Assembly: GCF_021442325.1 (NCBI RefSeq)
Contig: NZ_CP087879.1
Coordinates: 1,798,001-1,862,000 of the forward strand
From: Agromyces marinus
Lineage (GTDB): Bacteria; Actinomycetota; Actinomycetes; Actinomycetales; Microbacteriaceae
Direction of reading: 5' to 3'
DNA: 64,000 nt
Below, one piece after another: positions 9,819 to 20,244 of the stretch. Both the position numbers and the translations under genes were made by a program. The notes under the pieces are model-generated. The model did not search any database. It worked only from the letters and a program-made list of their open reading frames with translations, and was not told where the DNA came from. The stretch's first letter is position 1, and each line of letters begins with the position of its first letter.

Positions 9819-9892
9819 TCGGGGCGACAGGATTCGAACCTGCGACTTCCCGCTCCCAAAGCGGGCGCTCTACCAAGCTGAGCTACGCCCCG
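9819..9892 (-). tRNA. tRNA-Pro(TGG)
   Basis: 74-base cloverleaf on the minus strand: acceptor CGGGGCG/CGCCCCG, D-arm GCTCAGCTTGGTAGAGC, anticodon stem CCCGC/GCGGG around loop TTTGGGA (anticodon TGG), T-loop GTTCGAATC, discriminator A. CCA is not encoded. Lies between the tig start and the gene for the giant membrane protein. Confidence 0.95.
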
Positions 9893-10101
9893 AGTCGCCG
9901 GCTTGACTCGCCGGTCCGACGCGTCGGCACGCCGAAGCAGGCCGAAGCGCGGAATGGACCCGGGAAAGTCTACTGCACGCGCCGTCGTACGCCCGATGCC
10001 GCCTCGACCGCGTCGGCGCGACCCGTCCGCACGCGGTGTGGAGAGCGGGGCCGGTGCGAATGCAGGGCGCTCGGCCGTCGCGTGCGTGCCAGAGTGTGCG
10101 C

Positions 10102-13100
10102 ATGACCGACTCGACGCGCTCCCCCGCGCCCGATCTGCGTCGCTGGCCGAGCGACCCCGCCCAGCTCGCCGACACGACGCTCTGCCCCTCCTGCTTCGCA
10201 GGCCTGCGCGGCGCGCGATGCGACGTGTGCGGGCTCCGACTCGACGTCGCGGCCGCTGCGGAACTGCTCGGTGCGGGCCTGCGCGTGCGGGATGCCGAGA
10301 TCGAGCGGCAGACGATCATCACGAGGATGCGTGCGGAGCAGGTCGCACGCGCGGCGGCGGGCGGCACCGCGGCGGGCGGCCCGGCGGGCGGCCCGGCCCT
10401 TCCGTCCCCGGTCCCCGCCCCGACCGCTGCCGCCCCCGACCGGGCCGCAGCTGCCGCCCCGGCGGAGACCGCGACCTCGCCGGTCGCAGCCCCTCGACGG
10501 TCCGGGGTGCAGGTGCTGCTGCTCACCCTCGGCGTCGTGCTGCTCTCGGTCGCGGCGATGGTGTTCCTCTTCTTCGCCTTCGTCGTCGCAGACCTCGAGG
10601 TGCGCTCCCTCATCGTCGCCGCGGCCAGCGTCGTCGTCCTCGGCGTCGCCTGGTTGCTCCGCGCTCGCCGTCTCCCGGGAACGGCCGAGGGCGTGTCGGC
10701 GGTCGGCGCGGTGCTCCTCGTGCTCGACGCCTGGATCATCAGGGCGAACGGCCTGTTCGGTGCCGATCACATCGACGGTGCCGCGTATTGGGGCGGCGCA
10801 TTGCTCGTGGTCGCCGCCGTGCTCGCCGCCGCGGGTGTCGTGGGCCGCCTGCGGGTCCCGCGCGTCGCTGCGGCGGCACTGGCCCCGGCGGGGGTGTTCG
10901 TCGGCGGATTCGGACTCGTGCCCGATGGTGGGACCGCGACGGGGCTGTGGCTCGGCGGGATGGCGACGGCGCTCCTCGCCGCGGCCTCGCGTGTGATCCG
11001 CCTCCCGGCCGAGCAGGCGATCGTGCGGTCCCTCGGGTTCGCGGGCGGAGGGCTCGCCGTGATCGGCGCGGCCTGGGCCCTGCCCGACGTCGACGGCGGC
11101 ACGCTCTGGTCGTTCCTCGCGGTCACCGCCGTGTGGACGATCGTGCTCGTCGCGATGCCGGACTCGGCTGCCGGTCCGCGCGGCTGGCGCACGGCGGCCT
11201 CGGTCGTGGTCGGTCTCAGCCTTCCGCTCGCACTCGTCCTCGGCATCGCCGTGGATGCGGGGCCCGTGACGTCCGTGTGGCTGGCGCCCGGGCTGGCGGC
11301 GCTCGTCGCCGTCGGGGCGGCCGCGCTCACGCGGGTCGGGGCCGCCCGGCGCGACGCGGCGCCGGCCCTCCTCGCCGCATCGATGGTCGCCGGCATCTCG
11401 ACCCTGCCGGCACTCGTGAGCACGCTGGTCGGGCTCGGCGACCTCTTCTCCGACGTGGCGGGGCCGTGGTCGCGCCCCGCGAACGCGACCGTGGCCCGCG
11501 GCGTCCCCGGCGAGCCCGCGGCCGCCGTGCTGGCGCTCGCGATCACCGCCACGGCCGTGTTCGCCGTGCTCGCGCTGACCCGCCGACTGCGGCGCTTCGC
11601 GGCATCCGTCGTCGCCCTGGTCGTGGCGACCGCGTTCGCCGCCGCCGTGCTGATGCCGACGCTCCTCACCGCGATGATCGGCCTGATCGTCGTCGCCGCC
11701 GCGTCGCTCGGAGCGGCCGCGGCCGGTCTCGCGCGGCGGCTCCGGGGCGCAGGCGCAGTGCTGGCCGCGGGCGGGATCCCCGCAGCGGCGCTCGCCTGGC
11801 TGTTCGCACATGCATCTACCGGGCTGTGGTGGTGGGTCGTGCCGTCCGTCCTCGTCCTGGCGATCGCAGGGCGCGTCGTCGCGAACCGGATCTGGCGGAC
11901 GGCGGCGGCAGCGCGCATGCTCCACCTGATCGCCGCGTCCCTCATCGCGCTGCTCGCGGCGCTCGCGTTCCCCGGCTGGGCGCGGGCCGTGGGCCTTCCC
12001 TCGGTCGCGCCGTGGAACGATCCCGCATTCCTCGTCGCACTCCTGGCGGCCATGGCGCTCGGCGTGCTCGCGCTCGCGCGCCAGCTGCCGGTGGACGACC
12101 GGCTCGCCCTCGGCGCCACGCTGTTCGCAGGCGCGATGCTCGGGTCGACCTGGCTCGTGCTCTCCCCGCCCCCCGCCTGGGGCTGGGTGCCTGCGGCCGC
12201 CCTCGCCCTCGTCGGACTCGTGTGGGCGAGATCCGGCAACCGAGCCGTGAGTTCGCTGTTCGCCGCGGGAACGCCGCTCGCGACCGTCTTCGCGGGAGCC
12301 GGGGTGGCGGCCGGACTCGAGGGCGGGAGCATCGCGATCGGCATGGCTGCTGCGTCGCTCGTCGCCGCCGTGGTCGCCCACGTGGCGCTGCCGCGGGATC
12401 AGATCGTCCGACGCGTCTGGTGCTCGGCCACGGCGATCCTCGTCACCGTCACCACCGTCATCGCACTCGCCGGTCCCGTGCCCTCCGAAGCGGTGTGGCT
12501 CGTGCTGCTCCTGCTCGCACCCGCTCCGCTGATCCTCGCTGCGCTGTTCGGGGATCCGATCGGTGGGCCGTCCGTCGTGGCCAACGGCTCCTGGGGCTCG
12601 CTCGTGCTCGGCGTCGGGAGCATGTGGGCGTGGTTCGGCGACCGCGGTGCGTCCGACGTCGAGGCCTACACCCTCCCGCTCGCGATCGGACTGTGGGTCG
12701 CGGCCGGCCTCGTCCTCTGGCGGCGCCCGGCGACCGACACCACGGCCGCCGGGCGGACGACCCTCCTGGCCGCCGGCGCCGCGGTGGCCGTGCTACCGAG
12801 CCTGGCCACCGCGGGCGACTCGGAGCTGCGCACGCTCGTCCTCGTCGCGATCGGAGCCGTGCTCGTGATCGCGGGAAGCTTCGTGCCCGAGCTCGTACGC
12901 GGGATTCCCGTCAGGATGCTCGTCGTGGCGACCGGCTGGGTCGCCGCCACCGGCGCCGCCCTCCTCCGCGGGTCGACGATCGCGACGGGCGGCACGAGCG
13001 GGCTTCCGATCGAGTTCTGGCCCGTCCTGGCTCTCGCGGTCGGGGTGGTCGCGACCGTGCTCTGGGCACGTGACCGGGCGGTGCCCGAGCGTGCGGCCGA

Positions 13101-13767
13101 GATTACGCTCGCCGTCTCGGTCACGCTGGCCGCCGTCCCGACGGCGCTCGCGATCGCCGACGGTCGGAACGCCGGGCTTCGCGCGGCCGTGCTCCTCGGG
13201 TGCCTCGCCGTCGTGCACGTCGTCGGCACGGCGACCCGGACGCGGCCCTTCTCGGGCCCTGCGCTCACCTGGACGAGCCTCGCCGCAGCCGTCGTCGCCG
13301 GCGGCTTCGCGCTCGTCTCGGGTGCGGTCGACCCCTTCGACCTCGTCACCGTTCCGATCGGCGCGGCGCTCGTCGCCGCCGGGGCCGTTCACCTGCACCG
13401 ATCGCCCGGCGCGAGGAGCTGGCCCACGCTCGGCCCGGGACTCGCGGTGCTGCTGCTGCCCGCGCTGCTGGCCGACTGGACCGACCCGGTCCTGTGGCGA
13501 CTGGTCGCGCTCGGGGTCGCGGCGGTCGCGGCGGTCGTCACCGGAGCGGTGCTCCGGCTCCAGGCGCCGCTTCTGCTCGGCGGCGCCGTGCTGTTCGTGC
13601 ACGCCATCGCCCAGCTCTGGCCGTGGATCACGCTGCTCTACGAGGCCGTGTGGTGGTGGCTGTGGCTCGGGATCGCCGGTGCCCTGCTCATCGCGATCGC
13701 CGCGACCTACGAGCGCCAGGTCAGGCTCGCCCGCGGACTGGGTCGGACGATCGCATCGCTGCGATGA
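10102..13767 (+). CDS. SCO7613-type giant polytopic membrane protein
   Basis: 1221 residues. A double CxxC zinc ribbon near the N-terminus (CPSCF..CDVCGL, about 28-43) is followed by an Ala/Pro-rich linker and then, from about residue 130 to the end, more than thirty hydrophobic segments of roughly 20 residues with short loops. This matches actinobacterial SCO7613 C-terminal-domain proteins, whose role is unknown; a transporter- or scaffold-like role is only a guess. No ribosome site is seen, but a CAGAGT hexamer ends 6 bases before the ATG, so the mRNA may be leaderless. Monocistronic. Confidence 0.8.
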   Translation: MTDSTRSPAPDLRRWPSDPAQLADTTLCPSCFAGLRGARCDVCGLRLDVAAAAELLGAGLRVRDAEIERQTIITRMRAEQVARAAAGGTAAGGPAGGPALPSPVPAPTAAAPDRAAAAAPAETATSPVAAPRRSGVQVLLLTLGVVLLSVAAMVFLFFAFVVADLEVRSLIVAAASVVVLGVAWLLRARRLPGTAEGVSAVGAVLLVLDAWIIRANGLFGADHIDGAAYWGGALLVVAAVLAAAGVVGRLRVPRVAAAALAPAGVFVGGFGLVPDGGTATGLWLGGMATALLAAASRVIRLPAEQAIVRSLGFAGGGLAVIGAAWALPDVDGGTLWSFLAVTAVWTIVLVAMPDSAAGPRGWRTAASVVVGLSLPLALVLGIAVDAGPVTSVWLAPGLAALVAVGAAALTRVGAARRDAAPALLAASMVAGISTLPALVSTLVGLGDLFSDVAGPWSRPANATVARGVPGEPAAAVLALAITATAVFAVLALTRRLRRFAASVVALVVATAFAAAVLMPTLLTAMIGLIVVAAASLGAAAAGLARRLRGAGAVLAAGGIPAAALAWLFAHASTGLWWWVVPSVLVLAIAGRVVANRIWRTAAAARMLHLIAASLIALLAALAFPGWARAVGLPSVAPWNDPAFLVALLAAMALGVLALARQLPVDDRLALGATLFAGAMLGSTWLVLSPPPAWGWVPAAALALVGLVWARSGNRAVSSLFAAGTPLATVFAGAGVAAGLEGGSIAIGMAAASLVAAVVAHVALPRDQIVRRVWCSATAILVTVTTVIALAGPVPSEAVWLVLLLLAPAPLILAALFGDPIGGPSVVANGSWGSLVLGVGSMWAWFGDRGASDVEAYTLPLAIGLWVAAGLVLWRRPATDTTAAGRTTLLAAGAAVAVLPSLATAGDSELRTLVLVAIGAVLVIAGSFVPELVRGIPVRMLVVATGWVAATGAALLRGSTIATGGTSGLPIEFWPVLALAVGVVATVLWARDRAVPERAAEITLAVSVTLAAVPTALAIADGRNAGLRAAVLLGCLAVVHVVGTATRTRPFSGPALTWTSLAAAVVAGGFALVSGAVDPFDLVTVPIGAALVAAGAVHLHRSPGARSWPTLGPGLAVLLLPALLADWTDPVLWRLVALGVAAVAAVVTGAVLRLQAPLLLGGAVLFVHAIAQLWPWITLLYEAVWWWLWLGIAGALLIAIAATYERQVRLARGLGRTIASLR

Positions 13768-13877
13768 GTGGTGCAGCCGGCGTTTCAACCGGCCCTCCCG
13801 GACTCACCGGCTTCGACCGTGCGCGGAGACGTGCCCGGCGCCGTGTACGATGATCGGGTGCCCGCTCGCGGGCGCTC

Positions 13878-13951
13878 GGGGATGTAGCTCAATGGTAGAG
13901 CCTCAGTCTTCCAAACTGATGGTGCGGGTTCGATTCCCGTCATCCCCTCCA
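13878..13951 (+). tRNA. tRNA-Gly(TCC)
   Basis: Acceptor GGGGATG/CATCCCC, D-arm GCTCAATGGTAGAGC, anticodon stem TCAGT/ACTGA around loop CTTCCAA (anticodon TCC, reads GGA), T-loop GTTCGATTC, discriminator T and an encoded CCA (13949-13951). A GCCCGC-TC-GCGGGC hairpin lies immediately upstream. Confidence 0.95.
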
Positions 13952-14020
13952 AAGAACGCCGCGAGAGTATCGTCATCGTCAGGCCGTCATCCCCGGGCGA
14001 CGGTGACGAAGGAGAGCGTC

Positions 14021-14941
14021 ATGGCGTCGCACCCATCACCGCACGTCGCAGATCAGAGCGCCAAGCACCGAGCCAGGATGCACCCGCGGCGCCCCCAGTC
14101 GTGGCTCGCCGAACGGTGGACGAGCGTCGACGGGATCGACGTGTTCTATCGCGAGTCCGAGCAACCTCCCGACGCCCCCGTCATGATGCACGTCCACGGC
14201 TTCGGACTCTCCGGGCGCTATCTCCTGCCGACGGCGGAACGCCTCGGCGCCGACTTCCACACGCTCGTCCCCGACCTGCCCGGATTCGGGCGGAGCGGTC
14301 GCGCGCGCAACGCGCTGGACGTGCCCGACCTCGCCCACGCGGCCGCACGGTTCCTCGACGATCGCGGGATCGAGAAGGTCACGCTCGTCGGCAACTCGAT
14401 GGGGTGCCCGGTCATCTGCGAGTTCGCCCACCATTTCCCCGAGCGACTCGAACGCGCGGTGCTGGTCTCCCCCGCCGGCGGCCGGCACAACCAACCGCTG
14501 GCGAGAGCGGTCGGGCAGCTCAGTCGCGACGGGACGCGCGAACCCGCCCGCATGATCGGGGTCGCGGCACCCGACTATGTGCGGTTCGGCGTGCCGAGCA
14601 CGTTCCGGATGTTCCGTGCCCTCACCGGGTATCCATCACTCGAGCGACTCCTGGCGCTGCGGATACCGACGCTCGTGGTCGTGGGCGACCGTGACCCGCT
14701 GCTGCCGCCGCCCGAGCGGGTCCGTCGAGTCGCGGCGATGACCGACAACCACGTGCTCCTCGTCAAGATCGAGGGCGCAGCCCACGCGATCAACTTCAGC
14801 CACCCGGGTGAACTCGCGCACGTGATCCGCTCGTTCATGGCCGACCGCGCGATCGTCGACGATCCCGACTCGCCCGGTCGGGCAGCGGTCACGGAGATCC
14901 ATCGCGGCACGAGGCATCCCCGGCCGTCGGCAGACCTGTGA
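14021..14941 (+). CDS. Alpha/beta-fold hydrolase
   Basis: 306 residues. Catalytic triad readable: Ser in the nucleophile elbow GNSMGC (about 126-131), Asp in GDRDPLLPP (about 228), His in GAAHAINFSHP (about 253); oxyanion region HVHGFGLSG near 55. This is the abhydrolase_1 fold used by esterases, epoxide hydrolases and ring-cleavage hydrolases; the substrate cannot be told. The ATG at 14021 has a strong GGAGAG site. Lies just after tRNA-Gly, with no operon partner. Confidence 0.85.
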   Translation: MASHPSPHVADQSAKHRARMHPRRPQSWLAERWTSVDGIDVFYRESEQPPDAPVMMHVHGFGLSGRYLLPTAERLGADFHTLVPDLPGFGRSGRARNALDVPDLAHAAARFLDDRGIEKVTLVGNSMGCPVICEFAHHFPERLERAVLVSPAGGRHNQPLARAVGQLSRDGTREPARMIGVAAPDYVRFGVPSTFRMFRALTGYPSLERLLALRIPTLVVVGDRDPLLPPPERVRRVAAMTDNHVLLVKIEGAAHAINFSHPGELAHVIRSFMADRAIVDDPDSPGRAAVTEIHRGTRHPRPSADL

Positions 14942-15050
14942 GTGCCGGTCCGGGGGACGAACCCCCTGCGAGTCCGCGGGGAATCCGGCGACACCGGGAC
15001 GCGTTGGCCCTACCGTGGCATCCGTAAGGGAACGAGTGGAAGGGGACCAC

Positions 15051-15554
15051 ATGACCGACTCGAAGACCGCACCGAAGCCCAAGGCGCCGATGAGCGGGGC
15101 CGACCCCGAGGTCGCCTCGGGCGTCTCCCAGTTCTTCACGCCGCTCGTGCACGAGCTCACCGTGCTGGCGATCAACGGCAAGCAGGCGCACTGGAACGTG
15201 CGAGGCCGCGACTTCCTCGAGGTGCACGAGTTCCTCGACACCGTCGTCGACCACGCGCAGGAGTGGGCCGACCTCGCCGCGGAGCGTGTCGTCGCGCTCG
15301 GACTTCCGATCGACGCACGCCTCGCGACGATCGCGTCGAAGTCCGAAGCGGCGAACCCGAAGGCGGGATTCAAGCAGTCCGAAGACACGATCGCCGACGT
15401 GGTCGCGCAGATCGACGTCGTCACCGCGCGCGTCAACGCCGCGATCGAGGGGCTCGAGGAACTCGACCCGGCGAGCCAGGACGTGGCGATCGCGATCCGC
15501 CAGGGCCTCGACAAGGACCGCTGGTTCCTCGCCGCGCACGTCAGCGTGAGCTGA
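15051..15554 (+). CDS. dps: Dps family ferritin-like DNA-protection protein
   Basis: Stores iron and protects DNA under starvation or oxidative stress by ferroxidation in a dodecamer. 167 residues; a Lys/Pro N-terminal tail (about 1-20) may bind DNA. Ferroxidase residues fall in the expected places: His in GKQAHWNVRG (about 45), Asp in HEFLDTVVDHAQEWADLAAER, with Glu/Asp about 15 residues later. Four-helix core about 30-160. The ATG at 15051 is preceded by GGAAGGGG; an upstream in-frame start lacks such a site. Confidence 0.92.
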   Translation: MTDSKTAPKPKAPMSGADPEVASGVSQFFTPLVHELTVLAINGKQAHWNVRGRDFLEVHEFLDTVVDHAQEWADLAAERVVALGLPIDARLATIASKSEAANPKAGFKQSEDTIADVVAQIDVVTARVNAAIEGLEELDPASQDVAIAIRQGLDKDRWFLAAHVSVS

Positions 15555-15581
15555 CGCCGATGGGCTGAGCTCCGAAACGCC

Positions 15582-15597
15582 CCGCAGGCGGCTGCGG
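15582..15597. terminator. Possible terminator after dps
   Basis: CCGCAG, loop GCGG, CTGCGG: a 6-bp stem 28 bases past the dps stop. Short, no T-run; weak support. Confidence 0.3.
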
Positions 15598-15626
15598 CGG
15601 CGCGGGCCCGGGTGCAGAATACCGAC

Positions 15627-16337
15627 ATGGCGGATGCATCCGGGCCCGGGCCGTCCCCGACGCCCGGGGACGACGGCCATCCGGCCGCCGGACTGACCGA
15701 CGCGCAGAAGTCGCTGCGCGCGCAGATGCTCGCCACCGAGCACTGGAGCCTCCTGGCCTCGCGGAGCACGACGCAGAGCGAGGTGCTGACGCGCATCGCG
15801 ATCTTCCTGACGCTCGTCTCGGCAGGACTCGTGACGCTCGGCGTGCTCGGCAACGCCACCCAGTTCCGGGGATGGTTCGGCGTCGCGGCGCTTGGGGTCC
15901 TGCTGCTGCTCGTGCTCCTCGGGCTGATCACCCAGCAGCGCACCACGAACGCGTCCCTCGACGACCTGATGTACGTCGTCGCGATGAACCGCCTGCGGGG
16001 CGCGTACCTCGATCTCGATCCCGGGCTGGCGCCGTACCTCATCTCATCGGCGGACGACGACCAGGCGGGCAGTGAGCGCACCTACTACGCGTTCGGTGCG
16101 CGCCGCGGCCAGATCCTCGCGAGTTCCGCGATGATCATCTCCGTGGTCGAGGGCGCGGTGGTGGGGCTCTTCGCCGGGGGCGTCGTCCTGGCCGTCGGTG
16201 GGGCGATCTGGTTGGCGATCACCGTCGGCGCAGCGGCCTGCGTGGGATCGATCGTCGCGTCGATGTTCATCGGCTACCGCGGCTACCGGAACCTGTTCGA
16301 GCTGCACGAACCGCTGCGGACCACGAGACGCGGGTGA
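15627..16337 (+). CDS. Four-helix membrane protein of unknown function
   Basis: 236 residues. After a Pro/Gly-rich N-terminus there are two hydrophobic pairs: about 58-78 with 84-104, and about 167-190 with 192-215. A conserved-looking soluble loop lies between them (TTNASLDDLMYVVAMNRLRGAYLDLDP). I do not recognise a named family; similar proteins are annotated only as hypothetical. The ATG at 15627 is preferred to the GTG at 15612 because CAGAAT ends 6 bases before it and no ribosome site is present (leaderless pattern). Convergent with the response regulator. Confidence 0.7.
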   Translation: MADASGPGPSPTPGDDGHPAAGLTDAQKSLRAQMLATEHWSLLASRSTTQSEVLTRIAIFLTLVSAGLVTLGVLGNATQFRGWFGVAALGVLLLLVLLGLITQQRTTNASLDDLMYVVAMNRLRGAYLDLDPGLAPYLISSADDDQAGSERTYYAFGARRGQILASSAMIISVVEGAVVGLFAGGVVLAVGGAIWLAITVGAAACVGSIVASMFIGYRGYRNLFELHEPLRTTRRG

Positions 16338-16362
16338 CCGCTCGCCGCCGGTGCTCGACGCG

Positions 16363-17031
16363 CTAACGCCGCATCCAGGCCAGCACGGCCAGCACGCGGC
16401 GGTGATCGGTACCGGAGCCTTCGAGCCCGAGCTTCTGGAAGATCGACGTCACGTTCTTCTCGACCGCGCCCACGCCGATGAAGAGCTGCGCGGCGATGCC
16501 CGCGTTGGTGCGCCCCTCCGCCATGAGCTCGAGCACCTCGCGCTCGCGCGGCGTGAGCGACGCGAGCGGGTCGCCGCGGCGGGCGAGCAGCTCGCGCACC
16601 ACCTGCGGGTCGAGCACCGTGCCACCGTCGCGGATGCGCAGCACCGCATCCTGCAGGTCGTCGAGCGACGCGACCCGGTCCTTGAGCAGGTAGCCCATCC
16701 CGCCGTCGGCCGACGACAGCAGTTCCTGGGCGTAGGTCCCCTCGACGTACTGGCTGAGCAGGAGCACCCCGGTGCCCGGGCGCCGTCGTCGCAGTTCGAT
16801 CGCGGCACGCACGCCCTCGTCGCGGAACGTCGGCGGCATGCGCACGTCGAGCACCGCGACATCCGGTGCCGTCGACCCGAGGTCGCCGAGGAGGGCCTCG
16901 GCGTCGCCGTACGCGCCGACGGTCTCGAAGCCCGCCTCGTCGAAGAGGCGCACGAGTCCCTCGCGGAGGAGCATCGAGTCCTCGGCGAGGACGACGCGGA
17001 TCGGCCGGTCGGGCGCTGGGATCTGGCTCAC
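16363..17031 (-). CDS. NarL/LuxR-family response regulator
   Basis: 222 residues. Receiver domain 10-130 with acidic pocket AEDS (16-19), phospho-acceptor Asp62 in AVLDVRMPP, and Lys in LLKDR (about 116). LuxR-type DNA-binding domain 150-215 with the signature LTPREREVLELMAEGRTNAGIAAQLF. The GTG start overlaps the sensor kinase stop by 4 bases (GTGA), so the pair is co-translated. Target genes are unknown. Confidence 0.94.
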   Translation of the reverse strand: MSQIPAPDRPIRVVLAEDSMLLREGLVRLFDEAGFETVGAYGDAEALLGDLGSTAPDVAVLDVRMPPTFRDEGVRAAIELRRRRPGTGVLLLSQYVEGTYAQELLSSADGGMGYLLKDRVASLDDLQDAVLRIRDGGTVLDPQVVRELLARRGDPLASLTPREREVLELMAEGRTNAGIAAQLFIGVGAVEKNVTSIFQKLGLEGSGTDHRRVLAVLAWMRR

Positions 17032-18443
17032 GCGCCCACCCTATCGACGGGCGCGGCCGGGAAGTGCGCGCCGATCACGGTCGGCCCGCCGGCGGGGCTG
17101 TCCACGAGCAGCACCCCGCCGAGTCCCCGGACGCGCTCGTCGAGACCCGACAGCCCGTGGCCTGGCACGCTCACCGCGCCGCCGTGCCCGTTGTCGGTCA
17201 CCCAGAGGTCGAGCCAGTGCCCGGTCGCCCCGGTGTCGCGGTCGGCGAGCCGGAGTCGGATGGCGCTCGCACCCGAGTGCTTGGCTGCGTTGGTCAGCAG
17301 TTCGGCGGCGATGAAGTACGCGTTGCGTTCGATCGCGGCCGGCAGCGCGGCATCCGCGGGGAGCAGCCATTCGAGCTCGACCGGAACCGGGCTCCGCGCG
17401 GCGAGGGACTCGAGGGCGCTGGCGAGCCCTCGGTCCTGCAGCAGCGGCGGCGCGAAGCCGCGGGAGAGCGCCCGGAGCTCGTCGAGGGTGTCGCGGGCCT
17501 GGTCGCGGGCCTCGGCGAGCAGGTCCTTCGCCGCCGCGGGGTCGGCGTCGAGCCTGCGTTCGATGGCGGCGAGGTCCATCTGCAGGCGCACGAGGCGCTG
17601 CTGAGGGCCGTCGTGGATGTCGCGCTCGAGGCGCCGCAGGGCGGCGTCCTCGGCCTGCACCGCGGCGCCGCGCGACGCGGACAGGTGCCGCACCTGGCGT
17701 TCGAGCGCCTCGGACCGCCACGCGCCGAGCATCCCGCGCCCGATGCCGTCGTGCATCCGGGTCAGTCCCGCGGTGATGAGCGGGAGCGTGAGCGCGAACA
17801 CGGCGCCGAGGGCGAACTGCGCGATGACCTCGATCGCGAGGGGGTCGAGGCCGACGGCAGCGGACCCGCCCGGCCAGACTCCGTCGAGGACCCGGTCGGC
17901 CGGCCAGACGTCGCGCGAACCCTGCGGGAGGAAGATCGCCCAGATCCAGTAGGTGAGCCCGCCGAGCGCGATCGAGAGCCAGACCACGGTGACCGTCCAG
18001 CTGAACAGGGCGACGATCGGCGCGACCACCATGCCGTGCAGGAGGTACAGCCAGTAGTGGCCGTCCACGAACGGGGCGAAGAAGGCGCGCCACGGTCCGT
18101 CGCCGCCGGGCGCCGCGGCATCCCATCGCGGCCGGCGGATGCCGGGTCGGCCCGTCCAGCCCAGGCGCACGAGCTCGAAGGTTCCGAAGCCGCGCGCAGT
18201 GTAGAGCGACGCCACGATGATGACGAGGCCGACGACCACGACGAGCAGGCTCACGCCCGTCGAGAAGAGCGTCACGAGCGTGACGAAGGCGACGAGCGCG
18301 ACGGGGAATCCGAGCAGCAGGTACCCGAGTTCGCGGGGCACGCCGGCCCAGAGGCGACCGTAGCCGCGGCGGCGCGGCCCGGCATCCGTCGTCGATGCCG
18401 GCGCGCCCGCCTCGGGCGCCGCGGGGTCGGTGAGCGTGGTCAT
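17028..18443 (-). CDS. Two-component sensor histidine kinase (HisKA_3 type)
   Basis: 471 residues. Two pairs of hydrophobic segments (about 42-82 and 128-172) form a sensor-type membrane domain, with a further one near 200-225. A dimerisation/phosphoacceptor helix carries His277 in LERDIHDGPQQRL, and the HATPase domain (about 370-460) carries N-box ELLTNAAKHS and G-boxes DNGHGG and GHGLSGLDERV. The architecture matches actinobacterial kinases with an N-terminal Sensor domain. The signal is unknown. Start ATG with GGAG about 10 bases upstream. Confidence 0.93.
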   Translation of the reverse strand: MTTLTDPAAPEAGAPASTTDAGPRRRGYGRLWAGVPRELGYLLLGFPVALVAFVTLVTLFSTGVSLLVVVVGLVIIVASLYTARGFGTFELVRLGWTGRPGIRRPRWDAAAPGGDGPWRAFFAPFVDGHYWLYLLHGMVVAPIVALFSWTVTVVWLSIALGGLTYWIWAIFLPQGSRDVWPADRVLDGVWPGGSAAVGLDPLAIEVIAQFALGAVFALTLPLITAGLTRMHDGIGRGMLGAWRSEALERQVRHLSASRGAAVQAEDAALRRLERDIHDGPQQRLVRLQMDLAAIERRLDADPAAAKDLLAEARDQARDTLDELRALSRGFAPPLLQDRGLASALESLAARSPVPVELEWLLPADAALPAAIERNAYFIAAELLTNAAKHSGASAIRLRLADRDTGATGHWLDLWVTDNGHGGAVSVPGHGLSGLDERVRGLGGVLLVDSPAGGPTVIGAHFPAAPVDRVGA

Positions 18444-18590
18444 GGTCGTTCGTCTCCTCGGTCATCGTCGCACGCCGAGCGGGGCGACGACGGCGGGCGG
18501 GCCCGGCCGGGTCGACCGGGCGGCCCGGTGCATCATGCTTCGAGCCTCGCCCGCGACGCGTGGTTCCCCCAGCCGACCGCCACCCGGATC

Positions 18591-18614
18591 GCCACGGGGG
18601 TTCACCCCCGTGGC
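18591..18614 (-). terminator. Terminator of the amidohydrolase gene
   Basis: GCCACGGGGG, loop TTCA, CCCCCGTGGC: a perfect 10-bp stem about 37 bases past the amidohydrolase stop and before the kinase promoter region. Confidence 0.7.
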
Positions 18615-18650
18615 GCGGGCGCGGACCGACGACGCGTGCCAGCGCCGGCC

Positions 18651-20177
18651 TCAGAGGGCGTCGTGCGTCACGCGTCCGCCGAGCAGCGTGAGCGCGACCG
18701 GCATCCGCCTGAGGTCGTCGGCGGATGCCGCGAGCGGATCACGTCCGACGACGGCCAGGTCGGCGACCATGCCCGGCCGCACCCGGGCGCCAGCCCCGTC
18801 GGTCGAGGCGGCGAGCGCGATGCGCGCGTCGATGGACTGCTCGGGATGCCACGGCTCGCGGCCCTCGCGGGAGCGCCCGACGGCCGCGGCGATGGCGATC
18901 CACGGGTCGAGCGGCGCGACGGGCGCGTCGGAGCCGAGGGCGAGCTCGACGCCGGCGGCGGCGAGGTCGCGGAGCATGAAGGCGCGATCGGTGCGTCCGG
19001 CCCAGTAGAGGTCGGCGACGTCGCGGTCGTCCATGGCGTGCTCGGGCTGGACGCTCGCGACGATACCGAGCGCGGCGAACCGGGCGAGGTCGTCGCGGCG
19101 GAGCAGTTGCGCGTGCTCGATCGACGCTCGGCCGTGCCATCCGCCGGGTTGCACCGCCTCCATGGCGTCGAGCGCGCGCTCGTTCGCCCGATCGCCGATC
19201 GCGTGCACGGCGGGGGCGAGGCCGATCCGATCGGCGTGCCGCAGATGCGGGACGAGCTCGTCGAAGGGCACGTTCACGAGGCCGTGCGGGTGCTCGTCGG
19301 CCGCGAGTCCGGGGTACGGGTCCACGCACCAGGCCGTGCGGGTGTTGAGTGAGCCGTCGGTGATGACCTTGTACGGTCCGACGCGGACGAGACCGCCCGT
19401 GCCCGCCACCTCGTCGCCCGTACGGAGGCCCTCGGCCTCGGCACGGGCGAGGTCGCGCGTGTAGACGCCGAAGCGGACGCGGAGCGCGTCGGCCCCGCCC
19501 GCCGCCCGCCGCGCCCAGTCGTCGCGGTTCCAGCGCATCTCGAGGTCGACGACGCCGACGACGCCGCGCGCGGCGGCCGCTCGCGACGCCTCGTCGACCC
19601 AGGCGTCGAGCACGCCATCGGCGAGGTCGTCGAGTTCGCGGACGAGACGGAAGCAGTCGTCCTCGCGCAGGATGCCGCTCTCCCCCGCGGCCTCGGCGAG
19701 TCCGTGCCGTCGCGCTGCCGCGCGGTTCACCCAGCAGGAGTGCAGGTCGGCCGAGACGAGCACGACCGGCACGTCGCCCGAGACCGCGTCGAGCGTCGCG
19801 ATCGTCGGCGCATCGGGCCACAGTCCGTCGCGGTACCCGAAGCCGACGACCTCGTCGGCTCCCCCGGTGACGGATGCCGCGACCAGCGTCGCAGCCTCGG
19901 CCGCCGACCCGGCCGCACCGAGGTCGAGCCGGCGCGACACCATCGCCCACTGCGACAGGTGCACGTGGCGGTCCCAGAGGCCCGGGACGACCCAGCCTCC
20001 GTCGAGCTCGACCCGGCGGGCGCCGGTCGCGGGCGCGACCGACCCCGTCGGCACGACGGCGCGCACGGCTCCGCCGTCGAGGTGGAGGTCGACCGGGAAT
20101 GACTGCCCGGGAAGGCGCCCGCCGGCGAGCACGAGCGCGTCCGCCGAGCGGTGCGCCGAGGCCTCCGCCCCGATCAT
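18651..20177 (-). CDS. Amidohydrolase family 3 protein (YtcJ-like)
   Basis: 508 residues, a metal-dependent hydrolase of the AMDH_3 group. Metal-binding HVHLS motif (about 72-76), later His in VHAIGDRANERALDAME, HAQLL, and Asp in LALGSDAPVAPLDPW. Substrates of this group are mostly undefined (N-substituted amides or formamides). The ATG at 20177 is chosen because GAGGGA lies 6-8 bases upstream; longer starts would run into the neighbouring nei gene. May share an mRNA with nei, 67 bases upstream. Confidence 0.87.
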   Translation of the reverse strand: MIGAEASAHRSADALVLAGGRLPGQSFPVDLHLDGGAVRAVVPTGSVAPATGARRVELDGGWVVPGLWDRHVHLSQWAMVSRRLDLGAAGSAAEAATLVAASVTGGADEVVGFGYRDGLWPDAPTIATLDAVSGDVPVVLVSADLHSCWVNRAAARRHGLAEAAGESGILREDDCFRLVRELDDLADGVLDAWVDEASRAAAARGVVGVVDLEMRWNRDDWARRAAGGADALRVRFGVYTRDLARAEAEGLRTGDEVAGTGGLVRVGPYKVITDGSLNTRTAWCVDPYPGLAADEHPHGLVNVPFDELVPHLRHADRIGLAPAVHAIGDRANERALDAMEAVQPGGWHGRASIEHAQLLRRDDLARFAALGIVASVQPEHAMDDRDVADLYWAGRTDRAFMLRDLAAAGVELALGSDAPVAPLDPWIAIAAAVGRSREGREPWHPEQSIDARIALAASTDGAGARVRPGMVADLAVVGRDPLAASADDLRRMPVALTLLGGRVTHDAL

Positions 20178-20244
20178 GCGCGTTCCCTCGATCCGGGCAG
20201 GCTCGCACGCGGCCCGCATGCCGGGTTCAGACTCATCTCCGCTC

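Noticed and set aside
13070..14020. N-terminal extension of the alpha/beta hydrolase
   Set aside because: It would run through tRNA-Gly and the giant membrane protein gene in another frame; the ATG at 14021 has a strong ribosome site.
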